From an uncultured Pelagibacteraceae bacterium (lineage in GTDB: Bacteria; Pseudomonadota; Alphaproteobacteria; Pelagibacterales; Pelagibacteraceae), in assembly GCA_902589395.1 (NCBI GenBank), contig CACIST010000001.1, positions 124,001-188,000 on the forward strand: a stretch of 64,000 nt of DNA, given 5' to 3'. Position 1 is the first letter of the stretch; each line of letters starts with the position of its first letter. Below are positions 10,053-20,624 of this stretch, one piece after another. The translations under genes and the position numbers were made by a program. Below the pieces are notes generated by a model. That model had not been told where the DNA came from and ran no database searches. It worked only from the letters and a program-made list of their open reading frames with translations.

Positions 10053-10872
10053 TTTTTTTATTTTTTATCTCAAAAATTTTTATTACTGACGCTGCTGTTT
10101 CCTCAACAGATTTTCTTGTTACATCTATCGTTGGCCAATTATTTTCCTTGAATAATTTTCTAGCACTATTTAGTTCATTTTTAATCTTATCAATGTTTAC
10201 ATATTCACTATTTTGATCCTCTTTCAACGAATTCAATCTATTTTTTCTTAAGTCATATAATCTTTCTGCTTCTGTAACTAAGCCAACAACGCATGGTCTG
10301 AAATTTTTTTCTGTAACTTTAGATGGTATAGAATTTTTATTTATTAGCGGAATATTTGAAGTTTTGTACCCTCTATTAGCCAAATATATGGAAGTTGGTG
10401 TTTTACTTGTTCTACTTACACCTAATAAAATAATATCTGATTTCTCTATATCATCAGTTTGATTACCATCATCATGGTTCATGGTGAATTGGATAGCTTC
10501 AATTCTGTCATAGTATTCTTCATTTAAAATATGTTGCCCACTTGGTTGGTGAGAAGCTTTTTGATTTAAGACCTTTGAAAAATTTAAAATCAGGTCTCCA
10601 AGAACTCCAAAACAAGGTATATTTCTTTCGTAGGCTTTTTCTGTAAGATATTTTGCTAATTTACTATTAACTATAGTATATAAAATAATAGAATTTTTAT
10701 CTTTTTTTGCCTGTTTTAGTATAGCTAGAGTTTGACTTTCGGTACGAGTAAAGGAAAAATGATTTGTCTCGTATTCGAAATTAGGAAATTGTGCTTTCAG
10801 AGCTAAAAAAATTCTATCAAGTGTTTCCCCTGTAGAGTCTGATATTAAATATATTTGATATAAATTTCTCAT
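10045..10872 (-). CDS. PEP synthetase regulatory protein / kinase-pyrophosphorylase (DUF299)
   Basis: YLISDSTGETLDR, GQHILNEEYYDRIEAIQFTMNHDDG, ILLGVSRTSKTPTSIYLANRGYK. Confidence 0.95.
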   Translation of the reverse strand: MRNLYQIYLISDSTGETLDRIFLALKAQFPNFEYETNHFSFTRTESQTLAILKQAKKDKNSIILYTIVNSKLAKYLTEKAYERNIPCFGVLGDLILNFSKVLNQKASHQPSGQHILNEEYYDRIEAIQFTMNHDDGNQTDDIEKSDIILLGVSRTSKTPTSIYLANRGYKTSNIPLINKNSIPSKVTEKNFRPCVVGLVTEAERLYDLRKNRLNSLKEDQNSEYVNIDKIKNELNSARKLFKENNWPTIDVTRKSVEETAASVIKIFEIKNKKNA

Positions 10873-11156
10873 GTATAAAGTGTTTATAATTTATAAGTAA
10901 AATAAGAAAAATTCAGATTTACTCCTATGGATAATTATAGTTCGTTTTTTATCCATCAAATTAACTAAATTATAAAATGTTAACAAAGTTATACATAATA
11001 TACATAAAATATGAGAAATCTTAATTAATCCCTATAAAATCTAGCTAAATAGATGTCTAAATTATTAATAAAAAGTTAATAAACTGTGATAATTGACTAA
11101 TTTACGTTATTCACAATACATAATACTAATAAAGTAAATAATATTTATCTATTTAT
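10873..11156. other. Candidate chromosomal replication origin (oriC)
   Basis: Largest intergenic gap, extremely AT-rich, divergent PPRP gene/hemE. DnaA-box-like 9-mers: TATGGATAA (reverse TTATCCATA) 10926-10934, TTATCCATC 10949-10957, TTATACATA 10989-10997, TTATTCACA 11107-11115. hemE-adjacent origins are known in Caulobacter and predicted in Rickettsia. Confidence 0.7.
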
Positions 11157-12158
11157 ATGGGTCCCATAACTAACTGTATTAAAAATAAAGATACTAAAAC
11201 TAATCCTATATGGTTAATGAGACAGGCAGGAAGGTATTTACCTGAATTTCGAGAGATAAGAAAAAAAAATACAGACTTTATAAAACTTTGTCTAGACTGT
11301 GATCTGGCATCTGAAATAACTCTTCAGCCTATAAAGAGATTTGGGTTTGATGGTGCAGTAATATTTTCTGATATTTTGATGTTACCATATGGTCTTGGTC
11401 AAAAAGTAGAATTTGAAAAAAACTTTGGGCCAAAGCTTGGAGAGATAGAATTAGATAATATTAAAAATGTTGATGAAATTAACTTTACAGAAAAAGTTTA
11501 TAAAGTTTACAAAGCAATTTCCAAAACTTCCCAGGATCCTTTAATGGATAATAAAGACATGATAGGATTTGTTGGAGCTCCATGGACTATTCTTGTATAT
11601 ATGATTAATAGATCATCACCAAAAAAAGGTCTAACAGGTGAATTCTTTAAAGATGAATTTTTAATAAATAGACTATTAGGAGTTATTGAAAAATTCTTAA
11701 AAGTTCATATAAAAAATCAAGTTGAGGCTGGAGCTAAAGTAATTCAAATTTTTGATAGTTGGGCCGGTTTATTAAATGATAAAATTCCTGAATATATTTA
11801 TATACCCACATTAAATATTGTGGAATATGTTAAACAATTAGGTGTTCCTGTAATTTGTTTTCCAAGAGGTATTAAAGATTACAAAAATTTCTGTGAAATA
11901 GTTAAACCAGATGCAGTAAATATAGATTATGATGTCGATCCGAGGAAGATAACTAATGAAATTAAGATACCAGTGCAAGGTGGTCTTGATCCAAAAGTTC
12001 TATTAAGTGATACACAAACCTTAAAGACAGAAGTTGAAAAATATCTAAATATTTTTAAAGATCATCCTTATATTTTTAATTTAGGACATGGTATTCTTCC
12101 TGAAACAAAAATTGAAATGGTAGAAGATTTGATTAAAATTGTAAGAAATTTTAAATGA
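11157..12158 (+). CDS. hemE: Uroporphyrinogen decarboxylase
   Basis: PIWLMRQAGRYLPEFREIR, FSDILMLPYGLG, GFVGAPWTILVYMI, FNLGHGILPET. Confidence 0.97.
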   Translation: MGPITNCIKNKDTKTNPIWLMRQAGRYLPEFREIRKKNTDFIKLCLDCDLASEITLQPIKRFGFDGAVIFSDILMLPYGLGQKVEFEKNFGPKLGEIELDNIKNVDEINFTEKVYKVYKAISKTSQDPLMDNKDMIGFVGAPWTILVYMINRSSPKKGLTGEFFKDEFLINRLLGVIEKFLKVHIKNQVEAGAKVIQIFDSWAGLLNDKIPEYIYIPTLNIVEYVKQLGVPVICFPRGIKDYKNFCEIVKPDAVNIDYDVDPRKITNEIKIPVQGGLDPKVLLSDTQTLKTEVEKYLNIFKDHPYIFNLGHGILPETKIEMVEDLIKIVRNFK

Positions 12159-13147
12159 GCCCAGACCACCCAAAAATTAATTATGGTAAAACAGGAATTT
12201 TAATTGTAAATCTTGGCACACCCGATTCCACTAGCTGGCTGGATATAAGGAAATATTTAAAGGAATTTTTATCAGATAGAAGAGTTATCGAAGTAAACCC
12301 TCTTATTTGGCAAGTAATTCTAAACTTATTTATACTTACCTTCAGGCCATCAAAAACCGCTAAGGCATATAAAGAAATATGGATGAAAGATAAGAATATG
12401 TCCCCACTTAGATATTTTACAGAAAGCCAAGCACAGAAATTATCCAAACAAATTAATAAAGAAAGTTTAATAGTTGATTTTGCTATGAGATATGGCAATC
12501 CAAGTATTAAAAGTAAAATATACGCACTTCATGAGAAAGGTTGTGAGAATTTAATAATACTTCCACTCTATCCTCAATATGCTGCTGCAACGACGGCAAC
12601 TGTTTGTGATGAGGTTTATAGAACACTTATGAAAATGAGGTGGCAACCAAATTTAAAAATAATTCCTCATTATGAGTCTGAGCCACTTTACATAGATGCT
12701 CTTAAAAATAGCATAGTAAAAAAGATCAATGAAATTGATTGGAAACCAGATTTAATAATTGCATCCTATCATGGAATACCAAAAAAATATTTTGATAAAG
12801 GAGACCCCTATCATTGTTATTGTCACAAAACTACTAGACTGATTTCTGAAAAATATTCAGATATTAAAATTATGACAACATTTCAATCAAGATTTGGCCC
12901 TCAAGAATGGTTGCAACCTTATACTGATAAAACTTTTGAAGCTCTACCCAAAGAAGGAAAAAAAAACATTCTAGTTATTTGTCCTGGTTTTTCATCTGAT
13001 TGTGTAGAAACTCTAGAGGAAATATCTATACAGGGAAAAGAAAGTTTTATTAAGTCAGGTGGTAAAAATTTTGAAATGATACCATGCTTAAATGATAATG
13101 AAGATCATATTTCCTTATTCAAACATCTTGTTTCAAAAAATTTATAA
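12155..13147 (+). CDS. hemH: Ferrochelatase
   Basis: GILIVNLGTPDS, PLYPQYAAATTATVCDEV, SYHGIPKKYFDKGDPY, FQSRFGPQEWLQPYTDKT. Confidence 0.97.
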   Translation: MSPDHPKINYGKTGILIVNLGTPDSTSWLDIRKYLKEFLSDRRVIEVNPLIWQVILNLFILTFRPSKTAKAYKEIWMKDKNMSPLRYFTESQAQKLSKQINKESLIVDFAMRYGNPSIKSKIYALHEKGCENLIILPLYPQYAAATTATVCDEVYRTLMKMRWQPNLKIIPHYESEPLYIDALKNSIVKKINEIDWKPDLIIASYHGIPKKYFDKGDPYHCYCHKTTRLISEKYSDIKIMTTFQSRFGPQEWLQPYTDKTFEALPKEGKKNILVICPGFSSDCVETLEEISIQGKESFIKSGGKNFEMIPCLNDNEDHISLFKHLVSKNL

Positions 13148-13150
13148 TCA

Positions 13151-13585
13151 ATGAGTGGATATCTTTTATTTAAATCTCTTCATCTAATAGCAGTAATTTC
13201 CTGGATGGCTGGACTTTTATATTTGCCGAGAATATTTGTTTACCATGTTGAAAATTTTGAAAAAGACCAAGCTACTGAGATCTTCGAGACAATGGAAAGA
13301 AAACTTTATAATTATATTATGCGTCCAGCCATGATTTTATCTTGGCTTTTCGGTATCATATTGATTTGGATTAACGGAATTGAAACTTTTGCATATTTAT
13401 GGTTACAATTAAAAATTCTATTTGTTGTAATCTTAACAGTTTATCATGAGTATCTTGGGAAATGTATGCGCACGTTAAAGTTAAGAGAAAACTCAAAATC
13501 ATCCAGATTTTTTAGAATAATAAACGAAGTGCCGACAATATTGCTTATTTTTATTGTTTTTATTGTAGTTTTTAAACCTATCTAG
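13151..13585 (+). CDS. hemJ: Protoporphyrinogen oxidase HemJ
   Basis: FKSLHLIAVISWMAGLLYLPRIFVYH, YNYIMRPAMILSWLFG, LQLKILFVVILTVYHEYLGK: HemJ/UPF0093 motifs. Confidence 0.94.
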   Translation: MSGYLLFKSLHLIAVISWMAGLLYLPRIFVYHVENFEKDQATEIFETMERKLYNYIMRPAMILSWLFGIILIWINGIETFAYLWLQLKILFVVILTVYHEYLGKCMRTLKLRENSKSSRFFRIINEVPTILLIFIVFIVVFKPI

Positions 13586-13643
13586 GGTTGAAATTTTCAC
13601 ATCAGTATATATATTGAACTTATCTTAACAAAAACCCCCTCAC

Positions 13644-14915
13644 ATGAACATTCAAGAACTAAAAGAAAAAAGCTCCGAAAAATTAATCACTGAAGCTGAA
13701 AAGCTGGGAATTGAAAACGCAAGTACACTCCGTAGACAAGAAATCTACTTTGCAATTTTAAAAAAACTTGCAGAAAAAGGTGAAGAGATTACAGGGGGAG
13801 GAGTTTTGCAACTGCTTCAAGATGGTTTTGGTTTTCTTCGAGCAATGGAATCAAATTATTTACCAGGAGCAGATGATATATATGTAAGTCCAAGCCAAAT
13901 AAGAAGATTTGGTCTAAGAACAGGTGATACAGTTGAAGGACCTATCAGATCTCCTAAAGATGGAGAAAGGTATTTTGCACTTCTTCAAGTAAGCAAGATA
14001 AATTTTGAAGAACCAGACAAATTTAAACATAAAATTGCTTTTGACAACTTGACCCCCCTTTATCCTAACAAACAATTAGGTATGGAAGTTGAAACAAATA
14101 AAATTGAAAAAAAACCTGACTTAACTCCAAGACTAATTGATTTGGTTAGTCCAATTGGAAAAGGACAAAGATCGTTAATTATATCTCCACCAAAAGCTGG
14201 AAAAACAATGATTTTACAAAGTATAGCAAATTCGATAACTGCAAATCATCCTGAATGTTATTTAATGGTCCTATTAATAGATGAAAGACCTGAAGAAGTA
14301 ACTGACATGCAAAGGACTGTTAAAGGTGAAGTTATAAGTTCAACATTTGATGAACCAGCCCAACGTCATGTGGCTGTTGCTGAAATGGTAATTGAAAAAG
14401 CCAAAAGACTGACAGAACATAAAAAAGATGTTGTCATACTTTTAGATTCTATAACAAGATTAGGTAGAGCTTATAATGCAGTTGTTCCAAGTTCAGGAAA
14501 AGTTTTAACAGGTGGTGTAGATGCCAATGCTCTGCAAAGACCAAAGAGGTTTTTTGGAGCAGCTAGGAATATAGAGGAAGGTGGATCTTTAACAATAATA
14601 GCCACTGCTCTTATTGATACTGGAAGTAGAATGGACGAGGTAATTTTCGAGGAATTTAAAGGAACTGGAAATAGTGAAACAATTTTAGATAGAAAAATAT
14701 CAGAGAAAAGAATTTACCCTGCAATTGATATTACTAAATCAGGAACAAGAAGAGAGGAACTAATTTTTGACAAAAATGATCTTCAAAAAATGAATGTATT
14801 AAGAAGAATAATTGCTCCAATGGGATCTATGGATGCTATCGATTTTATTAATTCTAAATTGAAGACAACTAAAAATAATGCTGAGTTCTTTAATTCTATG
14901 AATAAACCAGCATAA
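13644..14915 (+). CDS. rho: Transcription termination factor Rho
   Basis: [56 protein letters not shown]. Confidence 0.98.
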   Translation: MNIQELKEKSSEKLITEAEKLGIENASTLRRQEIYFAILKKLAEKGEEITGGGVLQLLQDGFGFLRAMESNYLPGADDIYVSPSQIRRFGLRTGDTVEGPIRSPKDGERYFALLQVSKINFEEPDKFKHKIAFDNLTPLYPNKQLGMEVETNKIEKKPDLTPRLIDLVSPIGKGQRSLIISPPKAGKTMILQSIANSITANHPECYLMVLLIDERPEEVTDMQRTVKGEVISSTFDEPAQRHVAVAEMVIEKAKRLTEHKKDVVILLDSITRLGRAYNAVVPSSGKVLTGGVDANALQRPKRFFGAARNIEEGGSLTIIATALIDTGSRMDEVIFEEFKGTGNSETILDRKISEKRIYPAIDITKSGTRREELIFDKNDLQKMNVLRRIIAPMGSMDAIDFINSKLKTTKNNAEFFNSMNKPA

Positions 14916-14980
14916 AACGTTAATAGAATTTATTTCTATTTAGTAAACTGATAATAAGGATTATTTAGCTGAGATATATT

Positions 14981-15844
14981 CTAAATATATTGTAATTCTT
15001 TCATTTCATTTTCAAATTTTCTCTCAATATCATTTGAAGTTTGTTTATTTAAGATTTTTTTCCAATCATTTTTTGGACCAAGAAAAAAAAATTTATTTTT
15101 TTTGCCCTTTTTATTAGTTGTGCTTTCTATAAAACCATGTTTTTTTTCTAATTCTTCTAATTTTTCAAAAGAACTTAAATCTATTGCTAATTTAATTTGT
15201 TCACTAGTAAAATTTATATTTGTCAAATTACTTATAAAATTTGCAATTTTATTAAACTCAATAGAAGGATTATCTTTCAGATCTTCGTACTTGACCAAAA
15301 TATAATTTTTTTTCATATTTTTCCAAGATAGGTAGTGAGTTTTCCATGATCCCAAAAACTGTGGTAACGAATATTTCATGTTTTTTTTCTTGTATTCATT
15401 TATTTGTTTTTCCGAATAAGTAATTCCTTGATTATCATTAAATAAAAATTTTTTAGCCTCTTCATATTCAGCAAAGGAGTAATGATTTTTTAGTGAAGTA
15501 ATTATATTTCTTGGATCTCTTACAATATGAATTGTTCCAAGAGTATTTTCTGAATTTGAAAATGAATACCCTTTATATTTACCAAGCGCATTATGAGTCT
15601 TAAAAAATTTTATATCTCGATTTGTATTTATTTTTTCTTGAGACCTAATCCAATTTTTAGCCACTTCCTCTAAATTTAAATCGTTAGATATTAAACCTTC
15701 AAACTGAGAGTTATGCGGGAATGTTGGTATTGCCCTTAAATGATTTAAATTTAGTTTTGTCTTTGTACCCATAAGCAATGAAATGATAAAAAATCTTAGC
15801 CATGTATTTCCACTTTTAGGATATGAAGCCAACCAAATAATCAT
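14981..15844 (-). CDS. Sulfotransferase-domain protein
   Basis: MIIWLASYPKSGNTWLRFFI 5'-PSB loop; HIVRDPRNIITSLKNHYSF 3'-PB motif. Confidence 0.9.
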   Translation of the reverse strand: MIIWLASYPKSGNTWLRFFIISLLMGTKTKLNLNHLRAIPTFPHNSQFEGLISNDLNLEEVAKNWIRSQEKINTNRDIKFFKTHNALGKYKGYSFSNSENTLGTIHIVRDPRNIITSLKNHYSFAEYEEAKKFLFNDNQGITYSEKQINEYKKKNMKYSLPQFLGSWKTHYLSWKNMKKNYILVKYEDLKDNPSIEFNKIANFISNLTNINFTSEQIKLAIDLSSFEKLEELEKKHGFIESTTNKKGKKNKFFFLGPKNDWKKILNKQTSNDIERKFENEMKELQYI

Positions 15845-15909
15845 TAAAAGATCTCCGCAAATCTATAAAAATTTATATTCAATTAATTTAATTTAATTAT
15901 AATAGTCTC

Positions 15910-17241
15910 ATGACTATTTTCGCATTATCTACTGGATCTGGAATTTCTGGAATTGCAGTAATTAGAATATCAGGTATAAAAAGTTCGCATGCTATTAAAG
16001 CCTTGACCAATACTGCACTTCCTAAGCCTAAAACAGCAGTCATTAAAAAATTCAACAAAATCAATACTTCTGATCTAATTGATGAAGGGTTATTGCTATG
16101 GTTTCCAGGCCCTGCGAGCTATACAGGCGAGGATATGGCCGAAATTCATGTCCATGGCAGCGTAGCGGTGGTGAAGTCAATATTAAATGAATTGTCAAAA
16201 ATTGAAGATTGTCGTTTGGCCGAACCTGGAGAATTTACAAAAATAGCTTTTCAAAATGAAAAAATAAACCTTTTAAAAGCTGAAAGTATTGCAGATTTAA
16301 TTTCTGCTGAAACAGAAATCCAAAGACAACAAGCCATTAAAATAATGAATGGAAAAAGTTCTGAGAGATTTAATTCATTGAGAGAAAAACTTTTAAAAAT
16401 TTTATCAAACGTTGAAGCTAAAATTGATTTTCCAGAGGAGGATCTTCCAGAAGATGTAATTAAAAATATTAAAATAGATTCTCAAAAAATAAGAAAAGAA
16501 ATTGAAATAATTTTAGATGATCAAAAGGTTGGAGAAAGAATTAGGGAGGGTTTTAAGATAGCGATTATTGGACCTGCAAATGCAGGAAAATCTTCTTTGT
16601 TAAATTATCTTTCTAATAGAGATGTAGCTATTGTTTCAGAAATTGCCGGAACAACAAGAGATGTTATTGAAGCTCATTTAAATTTAGATGGTTACCCAGT
16701 TGTGATTTCTGATACCGCAGGAATAAGAGAGTCTCAAGATGAGATAGAAAAAAAAGGAATTAAATTAGCACTTAAACGAGCCGAAGATGCAGATCTTAAC
16801 ATAATAGTAATTGAGCCAAAAAGTGTTAATTTTACTGGATTTTTGAACGATTTGATAAGCGAAAAATCGATTATTGTAATTAATAAAATCGACCTTGATT
16901 TTAAAAATATTAACCAACAAATCCTAAAATTTAATCCAATTTTTTTATCAATTAAAAATGAAACAAACTTAGATGAGTTAATAAAAAGAATTAAAGATAA
17001 ATTAAAAAATAAATTTGTAACTTCAAACGAAACTTTAATTACCAGAGAAAGACATAGAAGAAGTTTAGAAGCTTGCGTTCAACATTTAATAAACTTTGAA
17101 GAAAAAAACGCCCAGGAAGATTTTGATAAAGCTGCAGAGGATTTAAGATTGGCTACTAGACATCTAGGTATGATTGTTGGAAAAGTAGATGTTGAGGAAA
17201 TATTAGGATCAATTTTCAGCGATTTTTGTATTGGTAAATAA
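15910..17241 (+). CDS. mnmE: tRNA uridine-5-carboxymethylaminomethyl synthesis GTPase MnmE
   Basis: TIFALSTGSGISGIAVIRISG, GPANAGKSSLLNYL, DTAGIRES, C-terminal FCIGK. Confidence 0.97.
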   Translation: MTIFALSTGSGISGIAVIRISGIKSSHAIKALTNTALPKPKTAVIKKFNKINTSDLIDEGLLLWFPGPASYTGEDMAEIHVHGSVAVVKSILNELSKIEDCRLAEPGEFTKIAFQNEKINLLKAESIADLISAETEIQRQQAIKIMNGKSSERFNSLREKLLKILSNVEAKIDFPEEDLPEDVIKNIKIDSQKIRKEIEIILDDQKVGERIREGFKIAIIGPANAGKSSLLNYLSNRDVAIVSEIAGTTRDVIEAHLNLDGYPVVISDTAGIRESQDEIEKKGIKLALKRAEDADLNIIVIEPKSVNFTGFLNDLISEKSIIVINKIDLDFKNINQQILKFNPIFLSIKNETNLDELIKRIKDKLKNKFVTSNETLITRERHRRSLEACVQHLINFEEKNAQEDFDKAAEDLRLATRHLGMIVGKVDVEEILGSIFSDFCIGK

Positions 17242-17318
17242 GTGTTGAATTTACTCACTTTTTAGGTATTTTTTAAGTGTTTTCTTGTAAAATCTAAGAT
17301 CAATAATAAATTACAATT

Positions 17319-19190
17319 ATGAAAAATGAGATGTCATTTGATGTAGTTGTAATTGGTGGTGGTCATGCTGGATGTGAAGCAGCAGCAGCATCTGCTAGAT
17401 TGGGTGTAAATACTGCCTTATTTACACACAAATTTGACACTATTGGCGAGATGTCATGTAACCCAGCTATTGGGGGATTAGGCAAAGGTCATCTTGTTCG
17501 AGAGATAGATGCACTTGATGGTGTAATGGGTGAGGTTGCAGATAAATCAGGAATTCAATTTAGATTATTAAATAGAAGTAGAGGTCCGGCTGTCCGTGGA
17601 CCACGTACGCAAAGTGATAGGTCATTATATAAGAAATATATGCAAGAAAAACTTGTAAAGTACTGTAATTTAAGTATTTTTTCTGATCCTGTAATTGAGT
17701 TTATTTTTCAAAAAAACAATATAATCGGCTTTATTACACAACAAGGTAAAAAAGTACTGTCATCAAAAGTAATTCTAACAACTGGAACTTTTCTAAATGG
17801 TTTAATTCATATTGGTAATGAAAAAACGCCTGCAGGAAGATTTAATGAAAAACCATCAACAGGGTTAAGCGAACAATTAGAAAAATATAATTTTAAGATT
17901 GGAAGATTAAAAACTGGCACGCCTCCAAGACTTGATGCAACGACAATTAATTTTGAAAAACTTGAAGAGCAGCATGCTGATGAAGATCCATACTTTTTTT
18001 CTTTTCTCACAAAAAAAAATATTAATAGACAAATTTCATGTAGGATGACTTATACCAATCAAGCAGTACATGAGATCATATCTAAAAACATAAAAAGTAG
18101 TGCTATGTACTCAGGAAGTATCCAAGGTGTCGGTCCTAGATATTGTCCTTCTATAGAAGATAAAATTGTAAAGTTTGCTGATAAACAAAAACATCAAATA
18201 TTTTTAGAGCCAGAGGGTCTAAATGATAAAACAATCTACCCTAATGGTATCTCAACTTCTCTACCTGCTAGAATACAACAAGAAATATGCAATAATATCA
18301 ATGGTTTAGAAAATGTCAAAATTTTAAGGCCAGGATACGCAATAGAATATGATTTTGTGGATCCAAGGGAGCTATTCCTAACTTTAGAGACAAAAAAAAT
18401 TAAAAATCTTTACCTTGCAGGACAAATAAATGGAACAACAGGCTATGAAGAAGCTGCAGCACAAGGATTGATAGCTGGAATAAACGCTGTTCTCTCTTTT
18501 AAAGGCGAAGAACCATTTATACTTAATAGATCAGAAGCATACATAGGTGTCATGATAGATGATTTAGTCACAAAAGGAGTTGCAGAACCCTATAGAATGT
18601 TCACTTCAAGGGCGGAATACAGGCTATCTTTGAGATCTGATAATGCAGATATACGACTTACCCAAAAAGGAATTGATATTGGTTTAATATTGGATGAAAG
18701 GAAAATTATATATAAAGAGAAAGCGTTAAAACTTGAAAAAAGTCTTAAAAGTATGGAAAATTCATTAATTTCCCCGTCAAAAGCATCTAAATTTGGAATA
18801 AATATTGCAAAAGATGGGATTAAAAGAAATGCAATAGAAATATTAAGGCAAAAGTCAGTAAATATGAGTAAAATTAGGGAAATTTGGCCAGAAATTAAAT
18901 ATGTTTCACGTGAAATCGATGAGCAAATTGAGATAAAGGCTCATTATAAAGGTTATTTAAAGAAACAAAATGCTGATATTTTAGCATTCAAAAGGGATGA
19001 GAATCTTAAAATACCAGAAAATTTAGATTATGATCAATTTTCTGGACTATCAAATGAAGTTAAGTCAAAATTTAAAGAAATAAAGCCAAAAACACTTGGT
19101 CAAGCACTTAGAATAGATGGAATTACTCCAGCGGCAGTATATATTTTGTTGTCTCATGTCAAAAGAAAGTCTATTAAGCATATAGCTTGA
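17319..19190 (+). CDS. mnmG: tRNA uridine-5-carboxymethylaminomethyl synthesis enzyme MnmG
   Basis: [61 protein letters not shown]. Confidence 0.97.
   Translation: MKNEMSFDVVVIGGGHAGCEAAAASARLGVNTALFTHKFDTIGEMSCNPAIGGLGKGHLVREIDALDGVMGEVADKSGIQFRLLNRSRGPAVRGPRTQSDRSLYKKYMQEKLVKYCNLSIFSDPVIEFIFQKNNIIGFITQQGKKVLSSKVILTTGTFLNGLIHIGNEKTPAGRFNEKPSTGLSEQLEKYNFKIGRLKTGTPPRLDATTINFEKLEEQHADEDPYFFSFLTKKNINRQISCRMTYTNQAVHEIISKNIKSSAMYSGSIQGVGPRYCPSIEDKIVKFADKQKHQIFLEPEGLNDKTIYPNGISTSLPARIQQEICNNINGLENVKILRPGYAIEYDFVDPRELFLTLETKKIKNLYLAGQINGTTGYEEAAAQGLIAGINAVLSFKGEEPFILNRSEAYIGVMIDDLVTKGVAEPYRMFTSRAEYRLSLRSDNADIRLTQKGIDIGLILDERKIIYKEKALKLEKSLKSMENSLISPSKASKFGINIAKDGIKRNAIEILRQKSVNMSKIREIWPEIKYVSREIDEQIEIKAHYKGYLKKQNADILAFKRDENLKIPENLDYDQFSGLSNEVKSKFKEIKPKTLGQALRIDGITPAAVYILLSHVKRKSIKHIA
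18902..18917. promoter_or_regulatory. Degenerate parS-like site (14/16 match)
   Basis: TGTTTCACGTGAAATC inside mnmG versus TGTTTCACGTGAAACA. Confidence 0.5.
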
Positions 19191-19831
19191 TTGATTCGAA
19201 AATAATAAAAACTGAAAAAATTTATATCCCAAATGTTTCACGTGAAACACTTAAGGAGTTGAGAGACTATTCTCAGTCAATATTGAGTACAAACAAGAAA
19301 ATAAATTTGATAAGTTCAAGTACAGAAAAGTCAATAAATACAAGACATATTTACGATAGTGCACAAACCATTGAATTTATTAATAAAAATGACATTAAAG
19401 TATGCACTGATCTTGGCTCAGGTGCAGGGCTTCCTAGTATAGTTTTGGGTATTTTGATGAAATCTAAAAAGCAAGGTTTTAAGCTAATTTTTTATGAGAA
19501 GAGCTATCATAAGAGCAATTTTTTAAAAGAGATGGTAGAAAAGTTTAAATTGGAAGCAAAAATTCACCAAAAAAATATATTTGAAGAGAAAAATTTAGTT
19601 ACAGATGTAATAATTTGTCGAGCGTTCAAACCTTTGCCTGTCATTTTTGATATAGCAACAAAGAATTTTAAAAACTTTAAGTACATAGTTATGTATTTAG
19701 GAAAAAGTAGAAAAAAAATCTTGAAAGATGTTTCTACAAAATGGAAATTTGACTTGGAGGAAATGAAAAGTTTAACAAGTGATGAGTCATCAGTAGTAAA
19801 AATTTCAAATTTAAAAAAAATATATGAGTAG
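19187..19831 (+). CDS. rsmG: 16S rRNA (guanine(527)-N7)-methyltransferase RsmG
   Basis: TTG start; [36 protein letters not shown]; between mnmG and parA. Confidence 0.93.
   Translation: MIDSKIIKTEKIYIPNVSRETLKELRDYSQSILSTNKKINLISSSTEKSINTRHIYDSAQTIEFINKNDIKVCTDLGSGAGLPSIVLGILMKSKKQGFKLIFYEKSYHKSNFLKEMVEKFKLEAKIHQKNIFEEKNLVTDVIICRAFKPLPVIFDIATKNFKNFKYIVMYLGKSRKKILKDVSTKWKFDLEEMKSLTSDESSVVKISNLKKIYE
19234..19249. promoter_or_regulatory. parS centromere site (perfect palindrome)
   Basis: TGTTTCACGTGAAACA, identical to the classical ParB-binding parS consensus; inside rsmG, about 575 bp upstream of parA. Confidence 0.92.
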
Positions 19832-20624
19832 AAAAACTATATCGGTCATTAACCAAAAAGGTGGAGTGGGCAAGACTACAACAGTCATCAATCTTGCTGC
19901 TGGGTTAACGATAAAAGGAAAAAAAATTCTTGTAATTGATCTTGATCCACAAGGGAATGCTACAACAGGCTTTGGATTGTCCAATGCAACAAGTTCTGAT
20001 CAAACAATTTATAATGTTTTAAATGGAAATAAAAAAATTTCAGATGTAATCCAGTCTACAGGTTTTGAAAATTTAGATTTGATATCATCAAATATTGATT
20101 TATCCGGTCTAGAGGTGGAGACAGCAGGTGATAGTCGTAGAGCCTTCAAATTAAAAGATGAATTAACCCTGATTTTAAACAATTCTGAGCCATCTTACGA
20201 TTATATCATAATTGACTGCCCACCATCCTTAAGTCTCCTTACAATCATGGCATTGGTGGCCTCTGATGCGCTAGTTGTACCACTTCAGACAGAATTCTTT
20301 GCTTTAGAGGGGCTCACACAGCTTATGAAAACAATTGAGAGGATAAAATCGAACCTAAATCCATCTTTAGACATAAGAGGAATACTTCTCACAATGTATG
20401 ATAAAAGAAATAAATTATCCGGTGAGGTTGAGACTGAGGCTAGAAACTATTTTAAAGATAAAGTTTATAGCACTGCTGTTCCAAGAAATGTTAGATTATC
20501 AGAAGCACCCTCGCATGGCGTTCCAGTTCTAATTTATGACAAGTCATGTCCAGGTAGTAGAGCATATTTTAGTTTTACAGAGGAATTTTTAAATCAAGAT
20601 AAACCAGTGGAGAGCGCAGCATGA
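19824..20624 (+). CDS. parA: Chromosome partitioning ATPase ParA
   Basis: ISVINQKGGVGKTTTVINLAAGL deviant Walker A; DLDPQGNATTG; IIDCPPSLSLLT. Confidence 0.97.
   Translation: MSRKTISVINQKGGVGKTTTVINLAAGLTIKGKKILVIDLDPQGNATTGFGLSNATSSDQTIYNVLNGNKKISDVIQSTGFENLDLISSNIDLSGLEVETAGDSRRAFKLKDELTLILNNSEPSYDYIIIDCPPSLSLLTIMALVASDALVVPLQTEFFALEGLTQLMKTIERIKSNLNPSLDIRGILLTMYDKRNKLSGEVETEARNYFKDKVYSTAVPRNVRLSEAPSHGVPVLIYDKSCPGSRAYFSFTEEFLNQDKPVESAA

Noticed and set aside
14916-14980. Hairpin AATAGAA...TTCTATT after rho
   Set aside because: Short AT-only stem without a clear U tract; not distinguishable from background in AT-rich DNA.
19065-19250. Minus-strand [17 protein letters not shown]...
   Set aside because: The MFHVKH start is a by-product of translating the parS palindrome; the ORF is antisense to mnmG/rsmG.
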